From NCBI GenBank assembly GCA_011523725.1, contig WTGD01000298.1:1-18867 (forward strand): a DNA stretch of 18,867 bases. The letters are read 5' to 3'. The stretch is from Nitrospinota bacterium. GTDB taxonomy: Bacteria; UBA8248. Numbering within the stretch: position 1 is the first letter of the stretch; each line of letters begins with the position of its first letter. Positions 5,743-12,846 of this stretch are shown here, piece after piece. The notes beneath the pieces are model-generated. The model did not search any database. It worked only from the letters and a program-made list of their open reading frames with translations, and was not told the origin of the DNA. The position numbers were made by a program, and so were the translations under genes.

Positions 5743-6984
5743 TCACTCGATGACGACGTGCTCGCGGTGGGGTTCGCCCAGGTGCGCCATGCCCGTCTCG
5801 GTGACGAGGACGGTATATTCCGCGTGTACGCCGCCCTCGCCGAATTTGCCGGAGGGCAACTCGACCGAGAGCACCGCGCCCGGGGGCAGGGAAATGTCTG
5901 AATTTTCAGGCAAAAACGGATCGTCGAGCTTCACGGGCTCGCTCAGCGTATAGGGCAACTCGCGCGCCTCGATGCCTATCGTGTGCCCGCAGAAGGCGCC
6001 GTTGTAGCGCGGGAGGCCCGATTTTTTCGCCGCCGCCACCGCCGCTCGAAAAATCTCGGACGGCTTCACACCCGCCCTGATCACGCCGAAGGCGGCCTCT
6101 AATCCCGCCTGGATGGCGTTCCACTGCGCCTTGCGCTCCGCGCTCGGCTCGCCGAACGAGCCGCAACAACCGACATCCGCGCAGTAGTGGTTCAGCCGCA
6201 TGCCGGCGTCGAAGAAAAAGCCGTCGCCCGGCTCGAATTTTCGGTCAGAGGGCGGAAAAATCGAGGCCGAACGCCTCCCGCCCGCCAGATGGAACCAGCT
6301 CCATTTGCCTCCTCCCGCGGCCACGGTGCGGTAATAATGACTCGCCACTTCGCGCTCGGTTCGCCCTGCGGACATCTCCTGGTGGAAAGCGACGACGGCC
6401 TCTTCGTTCAATACCGCCGCGGCGCGCATGCGCTCAATCTCTTCTTCGGTCTTCTGGAGGCGAATCAGGCGAAACAGATTCGAGGCATCCAGAAAGGACA
6501 CGCCCGGCAGAGCCGCTTCCAGAGCACCGCGCGTGCCCGGGCGGATTCCCTCGTTATCGAGCGCCACTCTTCCGTTCGACAGACCCCGCTCGCGCAAAAT
6601 CCTGAGCAGGGCGTCCACAGAATTCGCCTCGCGCGGGGCGTCTTCGGCGATGAGAGATATGTAATTCCTCTCCTCTTCGGTCGATCCTGTCTCGCCGGGA
6701 GCCATATCGAGCGCTGATCGAGGGCCATAACCCCGCACGTCCTTAATCCACGAACCCGTCGCAGCGTAATAGGTTTCATCCTGACGGGAGATTATCAGCC
6801 CTGGAGGAGAGGCCTGATCGCGGAAAAACAGTGCGAAAGTCTCCGTCGTGGCATCGCCATAGGTGTATTGCGCCCAGCCCTGAACACTTGAGAGATACAA
6901 GACGTTGTGGCGTGTCGTCGCTATCAGCGCATCCAGATTGAACCTCTCCATGAATTCGATCGCGCGTTCTTTATGAAAAAGCAT
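5743..6984 (-). CDS. M24-family metallopeptidase (Xaa-Pro aminopeptidase/creatinase fold)
   Basis: M24 enzymes have a two-domain creatinase/prolidase architecture. The N-terminal domain (about 1-165) begins with RAIEFMERFNLDALIATT and a NVLYLSS strand. The C-terminal pita-bread domain carries the five metal ligands (numbered from the upstream GTG at 6990): D261 (FFFDAG), D272 (CADVG), H336 (CGHTIG), E377 (SVELP) and E391 (HAEYTVLVTE). The D-x10-D spacing is canonical, so an active dinuclear metal centre is expected. Length is normal for the family. The ATG at 6984 is preferred over the in-frame GTG at 6990, because AGAGGG lies 5 nt before the ATG and overlaps the GTG. No signal peptide is seen. 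It starts 39 nt after the TRAP permease stop and is probably co-transcribed. M24 also includes creatinases and DddP-type lyases, so peptidase activity is likely but not certain. Confidence 0.85.
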   Translation of the reverse strand: MLFHKERAIEFMERFNLDALIATTRHNVLYLSSVQGWAQYTYGDATTETFALFFRDQASPPGLIISRQDETYYAATGSWIKDVRGYGPRSALDMAPGETGSTEEERNYISLIAEDAPREANSVDALLRILRERGLSNGRVALDNEGIRPGTRGALEAALPGVSFLDASNLFRLIRLQKTEEEIERMRAAAVLNEEAVVAFHQEMSAGRTEREVASHYYRTVAAGGGKWSWFHLAGGRRSASIFPPSDRKFEPGDGFFFDAGMRLNHYCADVGCCGSFGEPSAERKAQWNAIQAGLEAAFGVIRAGVKPSEIFRAAVAAAKKSGLPRYNGAFCGHTIGIEARELPYTLSEPVKLDDPFLPENSDISLPPGAVLSVELPSGKFGEGGVHAEYTVLVTETGMAHLGEPHREHVVIE

Positions 6985-7023
6985 AAACACCCTCTAAAAA
7001 TAAACAGGAATTATCTTCGGATA

Positions 7024-10000
7024 TCAGTTTCGCTTGTAATCCTTGATTTGCCGGACAAACGGAATCCCGCCGCAAACCAAGCCCGCCGCCAGCATCGTGA
7101 AGCTGAAGAAAATGACGAACAAGATGAACGCGATGAAGCAGGCGAACAGGAGTATTCGCTCGTATTTATAGAGCCTGTCGAATAGCCAGCCTTGCGTTCC
7201 CGCCGAAAAAGCGATGAAGCCCAAGAGCGTAATAGATGCGGAAAGCGCAACGCGCAACGGATGCGCGAACGTAAGCAGTGCCGGGTCGAACATGAACAAA
7301 AACGGCACGATGAAGCCCACGATGGCGAAGCGAAGAGACATCATGGACGTCTTGAAATAGGGCGCTCCGGCCAGCTTGGCTCCCACGAGCGAGGCTATCG
7401 CCACGGGCGGCGTAATGGCGGAGAGGATCGCGAAATAGAAGATGAACATATGGGCCGCTACCCGGTCTCCTTTTGCAGCAACGAAATCCTTGACCCATTC
7501 GGCTCCATAAATATGCGTGAGTTCAGGACCCACGAGTTTCACCAGCACCGGTCCACCCAGAATGGCAAGTAGAACATACGCCGCCGTCGTCGGCATGCCC
7601 ATTCCCAATATCGCGCAACATACCGCCGTCAGCAGCAATGCGACGAAGAATCCATCGAGACCGATATAATACGCGCACCCTCCGCCCGCAGCGGGGCCGA
7701 ACACGCAAATATCCTGGGCAAGCGCCTCGATCATGAAGGCGAATTTGTTGCCTACGCCCGTAATGGAGAGAACCTGAACGACGACCTCGATGGTGGCCAG
7801 CGTCACGGCGAACTCGGCTCCCTGCCTGCCCCCTACACGCAAAGCGTTGCGAATGCTGAAAATCCAGTCGGAGGCGCTTTGCGCAGCCTGCACGGCCGGG
7901 CCCGATTCATTCGTCTGATTCGCCCTTTGTAGATAGGTAAACGGATTGCAGGATACGGCCAACACCTGTTTCAGACTGGGAGTTGGAGCTTCGGTCTCGG
8001 ATTCTTGCGAGCTGAATGAAAAAATGACTCTCTGGACGATGACGGCCAACCCGAAAAAGATGAGGCCGTCATAAATAAACCCGAAAGGCACGAACCATTC
8101 GCCGAAATTCGCTATGGTGGGGACAAGCGCATAAATCCCTTTTTGCACATAATAAGCGCCCACCCAGATTATCACGAAAAGCCAAGGAATAATCGTGGTG
8201 GGTTGCGCTCCATTGCCCCTGGAAACGGACCATACGCACAACAGGGCCAGCACGAGGGCGGCTCCCACCACGCCGGAAGACCAGCCGAATGCCAACCACA
8301 AACCCAATAATGTAATGGGGAAGATGGCGAGCCAGTTGCTTTCTGTCTCGCGCCAGAATTCACCCACCCAGGAGAACACGCGAGCAAAAATACTCGCCAC
8401 AACAAATCCGACGACACCCATAGACAGAGCGGCCCTTATCACCCGGCCCCAAGTCGGTTCTCCATATATCCCCAACGGCAATCCGAAACCCAACTCGAAA
8501 ACCGTGAGAAGCGCGAATAAGAAAAATGCGAATACCCAAAACGTAACAGGCACAAAAACGAAGACATCATTTGCGATTGTCTTGTCGCCTCTCCTCAAAG
8601 TGCCCAAAAATTCCGTCACGTTCCTGTAAAACCAAATGCCCACCATGATGAATACCGACATGACGCCGGCGAATACGGGCGTTCTGCCTTGAAAGAGGAA
8701 GTAGACTAAGAACGCCAGGGGCACGAGATAGAACCATCCGTTCCTGAGTTCGGCCCTCCAACTCGGAATTTCGTTAGCAGGCAACGGCTGGATGTTCAGC
8801 GCACCGGCCGCAAAGTGGATGTTGATTCCCACGATGGTGAAATACAAAATGGCTGGTATGGTGGCGTATCCGATGATCTGGAAGTACGGCACCTCGATGA
8901 GTTCACTCATGATGAAGGCGCCCGCCCCCATGACAGGCGGCATGATCTGTCCGCCGCTGCTGGCCGCCGCTTCCGCTGCTCCGGCAATGTGCGGGCTCAG
9001 CCCGATACGCTTCATCAGGGGAATGGTGAACGTACCAGTAGTTACGACGTTCCCGGATGCGCTCCCAGACACCGTACCCATGAGTGCGCTTGAACCCACG
9101 GCGGCAAGACCAGCGCCCGCGCGCATTTTTCCAAACAGGCCCAAGGCGAAATTCACGAAAAAACGGCCCGCGCCTGATTCATGAAGAAACGCTCCCAAGA
9201 TCAGAAACATGATGATGAAGGTCGCCGAGATGACTACCAAAAAACCCAACACGCCACCGATGAAATCGGTTGAGAGTTTCGCCTGAAGCTCTATCCATGT
9301 ATGGCCGCCATGCCCGAAGGGCGGCGCAAATAAATTGCCCCAAATCCCATAGGCCAAAGCAATCAACGCCAATGTCGGAAGCGGGGGGCCGAAACAGCGC
9401 CTGGTCAATTCCAGAGCGACGACGATCATGACGAAGCCGACGCGCGCATCGCCGATTGTTGGTGCGCCCGGACGATCGACCATCTCTTCGTGGTAGTAGA
9501 ACAAGTACAGGCATGCGGTTGCCACAAAGAAAAGCATGCCTGCGTTCAAGCCAATCGTGAACCCGGCTGGAAAAGGATGCGCGGGATATTCCTGAAATAC
9601 TTCTTTGATGCGTCTTTTCGCCCAGAAAAGAGGAAAAGCGAGTACAACCGCCGGCCAGAGATAGAAAGCGCTTCTCACTTCATCGCTTTGCCCGGCCCAT
9701 AATCCTACCCGCCATCCGATCAGAACAAGCGCTACAAAAAATACAACGAGAAAAACTCCCGCTTTTTTCACCCCCTCGGCAGGCCTGAAGAAAACCGCGA
9801 ACAAGGTCCACATCGTGGGAATGGCGGAGCATGCGATTATCAGCCACCAGAACGTGGGCTCATGCGTGCTTTCGGGCAAAGAATCCCAATACCAGAAAAG
9901 TATGGGCGCAGGAACCAAGCCCAAAAACCAGAGAAAAAGCGCGAGCCAAGATTTCTCGACAACCATCATCGCCACCCAGATGGCGAACGGTAGCGCATAA

Positions 10001-10338
10001 ACCCACCAAACACTCCAGTCAGACCAGCCTTCCCCCATCTCATAGACGAAATAATAGAATATGACGGCGGGAATCAAAGACAATAGATACAGAACGGGAA
10101 GAAAATTCAATTTGCGAATTTTTTCCCCATAAATCTGCGGCATTGCACCGGCACCGCCGATGAGAAGAATGGTATAGGCCAAAAGCATGTGCATGTTGGG
10201 ATGCATCTCTCCCGGCAATGGGCGGAGGTAGACCGCTGAAATGTGATACAAGCCCGAGAGCACGCACAACCAAGTGGTGATAAAAACCAGAGCCCTTACA
10301 AGAGGAGCCGACTGGGCGGGATCTGATTCAGTACTCAT
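7024..10338 (-). CDS. TRAP transporter permease, fused small and large subunits, extra-large
   Basis: TRAP permeases use ion gradients to import substrates delivered by a periplasmic receptor. This is the fused 4TM/12TM type that pairs with TAXI receptors. The DctM core is clear: first half about residues 300-550, with GSASGNVVTTGTFTIPLMKR (425-444) and EAAASSGGQIMPPVMGAGAF (456-475), and second half about 836-1090, with LGMGMPTTAAYVL (911-923) and ITPPVAIASLVGAKLAGAPY. At 1104 residues it is far longer than the roughly 600-700 usual for fused forms. Extra hydrophobic segments lie in the N-terminal third (about 75-250), and a 260-residue stretch with several helices (about 575-835) separates the two DctM halves. 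The ATG start has GAAGGAGAG 3 nt upstream. The matching receptor is divergent at 10599. It heads a run with the M24 peptidase. Confidence 0.9.
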   Translation of the reverse strand: MSTESDPAQSAPLVRALVFITTWLCVLSGLYHISAVYLRPLPGEMHPNMHMLLAYTILLIGGAGAMPQIYGEKIRKLNFLPVLYLLSLIPAVIFYYFVYEMGEGWSDWSVWWVYALPFAIWVAMMVVEKSWLALFLWFLGLVPAPILFWYWDSLPESTHEPTFWWLIIACSAIPTMWTLFAVFFRPAEGVKKAGVFLVVFFVALVLIGWRVGLWAGQSDEVRSAFYLWPAVVLAFPLFWAKRRIKEVFQEYPAHPFPAGFTIGLNAGMLFFVATACLYLFYYHEEMVDRPGAPTIGDARVGFVMIVVALELTRRCFGPPLPTLALIALAYGIWGNLFAPPFGHGGHTWIELQAKLSTDFIGGVLGFLVVISATFIIMFLILGAFLHESGAGRFFVNFALGLFGKMRAGAGLAAVGSSALMGTVSGSASGNVVTTGTFTIPLMKRIGLSPHIAGAAEAAASSGGQIMPPVMGAGAFIMSELIEVPYFQIIGYATIPAILYFTIVGINIHFAAGALNIQPLPANEIPSWRAELRNGWFYLVPLAFLVYFLFQGRTPVFAGVMSVFIMVGIWFYRNVTEFLGTLRRGDKTIANDVFVFVPVTFWVFAFFLFALLTVFELGFGLPLGIYGEPTWGRVIRAALSMGVVGFVVASIFARVFSWVGEFWRETESNWLAIFPITLLGLWLAFGWSSGVVGAALVLALLCVWSVSRGNGAQPTTIIPWLFVIIWVGAYYVQKGIYALVPTIANFGEWFVPFGFIYDGLIFFGLAVIVQRVIFSFSSQESETEAPTPSLKQVLAVSCNPFTYLQRANQTNESGPAVQAAQSASDWIFSIRNALRVGGRQGAEFAVTLATIEVVVQVLSITGVGNKFAFMIEALAQDICVFGPAAGGGCAYYIGLDGFFVALLLTAVCCAILGMGMPTTAAYVLLAILGGPVLVKLVGPELTHIYGAEWVKDFVAAKGDRVAAHMFIFYFAILSAITPPVAIASLVGAKLAGAPYFKTSMMSLRFAIVGFIVPFLFMFDPALLTFAHPLRVALSASITLLGFIAFSAGTQGWLFDRLYKYERILLFACFIAFILFVIFFSFTMLAAGLVCGGIPFVRQIKDYKRN

Positions 10339-10353
10339 ATCTCTCCTTCTTTC

Positions 10354-10367
10354 TCCACCATGGTGGA
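10354..10367. promoter_or_regulatory. 14-bp palindrome before the TRAP permease
   Basis: TCCACCATGGTGGA is a perfect palindrome located 15 bp upstream of the TRAP permease start codon and directly before its ribosome-binding site. It could be an operator or an RNA hairpin controlling translation. No regulator gene is nearby. Confidence 0.4.
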
Positions 10368-10530
10368 ACCTTCAACTTGAGACTAGACTATGATTATGAA
10401 CTATTCTAACGGATTGCCCGATTCTTTCGCCAGCGACTCAGGAATTTTCTTAATCCATATTACTACTTGACCAAACCACATGGTTTTGCTTAAGTGTAGC
10501 TAACTCGTCAAACTTCAAGGTTCGGCATTT

Positions 10531-10564
10531 TATACATGCGTTTCGACTTTGCAAGTCGAAACGC
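10531..10564 (+). promoter_or_regulatory. -10-like element and 12-bp-arm palindrome before the TAXI receptor gene
   Basis: GCGTTTCGACTT (10538-10549) and AAGTCGAAACGC (10553-10564) are perfect inverted arms around TGC. The TATACA immediately upstream (10531-10536) could be a -10 box, although the matching -35 is poor. If so, the palindrome starts at the transcription start, where a repressor would block initiation; alternatively the mRNA would begin with a very stable hairpin protecting this abundant-receptor message. It lies in the 260-bp divergent region shared with the TRAP permease. Confidence 0.5.
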
Positions 10565-10598
10565 GGGAGTAATTTTCACTACCAAAAAGGAGAAGCTA

Positions 10599-11570
10599 AT
10601 GAGGAAATCTACACTTCGGCTGATTACGTTGGCGGCAGGCCTCGCCTTGGTTATCGCCACTGCCCCGACGGTGAACGCGGCCAAAATATTGCTGGGAACG
10701 TCCCAGCCCGGCGGCGCCACTTTCGAGATTGGGACCGCGATGGGTAAGGTCATCACGGATAACTCGGGCGGAAAGATATCGGTGGCTGCATCCATTACCG
10801 GCGGTTCGACCGCAAATGTCCGAACCCTGCAAAAAAAGGACAAAAACCAAGCTCTCCGGATCGGCATGGCCACGGCGCCGGCCGTTTCGTGGGGGCAGGT
10901 GGGCAGAAAACCATTCAAGAAACCCCAAGACGTTCTGGCACTCGGAGCCCTTTATCCGTTGACGACGGTCTATACGACTTTCAAAACTTCCGGGATCAAA
11001 AAATGGTCAGACCTCACCGGCAAAAGGTTCGTCGTCGGCGGTCGGGGCGGTTCAATTCACATCGTTACGCAGCTTGCGCTCAAACACAGCGGCGTGAATG
11101 CGAAAAAAGAGTTCTTCAACAATCCCCAGAATGCAGCCGCCATCAGAGACGAAAGGGTGGACGCGGGCTTTTTCTTCCTGAACGCGAACGTACCCGCACC
11201 CGTGTATATGGAACTCGCGCGTACGCTCTCCGGCAAACTGCATTTCTTCGGGCCGGATGAGGCCACCATCAAAAAGCTGGCCGAGAACGAAGCGGGCATC
11301 GTACGTGATGTCGTAGCTGCCGGCTCCATTCCCGGCTACGACAAAGACGTCGTAAGCTGGGGTCAGATGTGGACTTTGATGACCAACAGCAAAATGAGCA
11401 ATGCTAACGCATACGGACTCGTCAAGGCTCTGTACGACAATCACAAGCAAATTACCAAGTACCATCCGACCGGAAAATACGTCACCAAAAAGACCGGTCT
11501 TCGCGGCATGAAGAAGCTGAAGATACATCCTGGTGCGGCTCGCTACTGGAAAGAGTCGGGCATGATGTAA
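10599..11570 (+). CDS. TAXI-family TRAP transporter solute receptor
   Basis: This is the periplasmic solute-binding protein of a TRAP-TAXI system. The 323-residue product begins with a Sec signal peptide (MRKSTLRLITLAAGLALVIA, likely cleaved after VNA at residue 27). TAXI hallmarks follow: LLGTSQPGGATFEIGTAMGK at the mature N-terminus, a GGSTANVRTLQ motif near 71, the GKRFVVGGRGGS loop, and the C-terminal HPGAARYWKESGMM. The ATG at 10599 is chosen over one at 10536, because AAAGGAGA lies 5 nt upstream and the signal peptide starts there; the earlier start would add 21 unrelated residues. It is transcribed divergently from its permease, which allows receptor expression in excess. A strong terminator follows. 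TAXI ligands are mostly uncharacterised; glutamate-like acids are known for some. Confidence 0.92.
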   Translation: MRKSTLRLITLAAGLALVIATAPTVNAAKILLGTSQPGGATFEIGTAMGKVITDNSGGKISVAASITGGSTANVRTLQKKDKNQALRIGMATAPAVSWGQVGRKPFKKPQDVLALGALYPLTTVYTTFKTSGIKKWSDLTGKRFVVGGRGGSIHIVTQLALKHSGVNAKKEFFNNPQNAAAIRDERVDAGFFFLNANVPAPVYMELARTLSGKLHFFGPDEATIKKLAENEAGIVRDVVAAGSIPGYDKDVVSWGQMWTLMTNSKMSNANAYGLVKALYDNHKQITKYHPTGKYVTKKTGLRGMKKLKIHPGAARYWKESGMM

Positions 11571-11586
11571 GCAGCAACGAGTTCTC

Positions 11587-11618
11587 AAAAAACCCCCTGC
11601 TTCGGCGGGGGGTTTTTT
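11587..11618 (+). terminator. Rho-independent terminator after the TAXI receptor gene
   Basis: AAAAAACCCCC pairs with GGGGGTTTTTT, capped by a stable C(TTCG)G tetraloop and ending in a T run. It starts 16 nt after the receptor stop codon. The A/T-symmetric flanks would work mainly on the plus strand. Confidence 0.9.
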
Positions 11619-11673
11619 CTTATCTAATCGTGCTCGTCATGAACGATGGAAATGTTATGATGACCGAATCTTG

Positions 11674-11679
11674 TATACT
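11674..11679 (+). promoter_or_regulatory. -10 element of the AhpD-like gene
   Basis: TATACT matches the sigma70 -10 consensus at 5 of 6 positions and lies 30 bp before the ATG at 11709, just after the terminator. No good -35 is seen at the right distance (AATGTT at 11651-11656), so the promoter may be weak or activator-dependent. Confidence 0.35.
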
Positions 11680-11708
11680 GCCAGACAATTCATTCCGGGG
11701 AGAAAAAA

Positions 11709-12317
11709 ATGAGCACATCCGGTTTTGAAACCTTTCGCCTCGTAAAACCCGATGAAGCCAATAGCGAAGTTTTGCAAATTTATGACGAAATATGCCGATT
11801 GAAAGACCCACGCTGGCTGGGACCTTTATTCGGGTTTTTCGCTCATGTACCGGGAGTTTTACGGGGATTCTGGGAACTCCAAAAACGTCTCGAAGTGCTG
11901 GACGGCCACATTTCACGTGAATTGACCAACCGCATTGCGATGGTTTGCGCGGTTGCCTCAGACTGCCCCCGTTGCGTGAATTTCCACAAAACCGACCTCA
12001 TCCACCGCATGGAACTCGACGAGTATGAAGTGGAAAAACTCCACGACTTTGAAAATGCAGATTTGCCCGAGGCGGAAAAGGCGGTATTCCGCGTCGCCAG
12101 AAAGCTCACGCTCAACGAACAACTAAGTGACGGAGAATTCCAGGCGTTGCGCGAGCATGGCTTTGACGAGCCGGCGATCGTGGAAATCGTCTCAGTCGCC
12201 TTACTGGAGAGTGGCTTTGCGCGTCACGCGAGCGTCCTCGCGCGATTCGAAGACGGAATGGACTGGCCGGCGCAACATACTCCCTCCGCCGAATATCGAA
12301 GTGTCATCGACCGCTAA
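11709..12317 (+). CDS. Carboxymuconolactone decarboxylase/AhpD-like protein
   Basis: This 202-residue all-helical protein belongs to the CMD/AhpD superfamily, whose members act as alkylhydroperoxidase-type redox enzymes or decarboxylases. The redox motif is SDCPRCVNFHK, giving C86, C89 and H93, the CxxC-x3-H arrangement of AhpD; E71 lies upstream in the helix, as expected of the proton-relay Glu region. The two cysteines favour peroxidase or disulfide chemistry over decarboxylation. It starts with ATG after GGGGAGA (6 nt spacing). It is flanked by the TAXI terminator and a convergent small gene, so it is probably monocistronic. It is likely cytoplasmic. The substrate is not predictable. Confidence 0.85.
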   Translation: MSTSGFETFRLVKPDEANSEVLQIYDEICRLKDPRWLGPLFGFFAHVPGVLRGFWELQKRLEVLDGHISRELTNRIAMVCAVASDCPRCVNFHKTDLIHRMELDEYEVEKLHDFENADLPEAEKAVFRVARKLTLNEQLSDGEFQALREHGFDEPAIVEIVSVALLESGFARHASVLARFEDGMDWPAQHTPSAEYRSVIDR

Positions 12318-12352
12318 GGGATTATGGGTTGAAGGAATATCCGAATAAGAGT

Positions 12353-12616
12353 TTATTTTTCGCCGGAGCGCTTCGGGGAAATACTCATCCATGAATGGAC
12401 ATTCTCTTTGGTCTTGCTTGACCGATTATTCTTTTCTTGAATCAAGGGCGATTGGGGTAGCGTTTTCTTCGAAACATTATATTGAGGCGTCTCGGCGGGA
12501 TAGTTATAAAGAGTCACCAAACATCTATCGGCTTTGCTGTGGGTTTCCCCAGCGGCTGCGCTGGACATGCTTACAAGAAAGAAAACAATAAGCCCAAGTA
12601 TTTTCAAACTGTCCAT
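12353..12616 (-). CDS. Small secreted protein of unknown function
   Basis: This encodes 87 residues with a clear Sec signal peptide: a short basic start (MDSLK), a hydrophobic core (ILGLIVFFLVSM) and a likely cleavage after SSAAA, leaving a mature peptide of about 65 residues. The mature part is polar and basic, with one cysteine, and resembles nothing I recognise. The internal ATG at 12616 is chosen because AGGAGA lies 4 nt upstream, and the signal peptide begins there; a longer frame from 12679 is less likely. It is more A/T-rich than its neighbours, convergent with the AhpD-like gene (35 bp between stops) and divergent from the ABC operon. With no lipobox it is probably periplasmic or extracellular. 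Confidence 0.55.
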   Translation of the reverse strand: MDSLKILGLIVFFLVSMSSAAAGETHSKADRCLVTLYNYPAETPQYNVSKKTLPQSPLIQEKNNRSSKTKENVHSWMSISPKRSGEK

Positions 12617-12791
12617 ACAATCTCCTGGAATTACTCTTTGGAACAAGCACAATACCATCATACCATGATCGCAGAACAAATGGTTCTTTACTTTGATCCG
12701 CTAAAAATTGTCTTGTTGAAAATCAACCCAAACCCCTATAAAGTTTCAAAATTACAACTTTACAAACCTAGTGGGCGATGGTACGCAATCG

Positions 12792-12820
12792 TTCGCTAAT
12801 TTATTCGTAGGTAGTATATC
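12792..12820 (+). promoter_or_regulatory. Possible promoter of the ABC transporter operon
   Basis: TTCGCT (12792-12797) and TATATC (12815-12820) are spaced by 17 bp in the A/T-rich 230-bp gap, 26 bp before the GTG start of the ATPase. Consensus match is modest, and no operator is evident. Confidence 0.35.
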
Positions 12821-12846
12821 AAACCTAACATTGGAAATGACTTTTC

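Noticed and set aside
12391..12799. Plus-strand frames of 66 and 105 codons before the ABC operon
   Set aside because: No ribosome-binding site or recognisable domain, and they oppose the better-supported small secreted gene.
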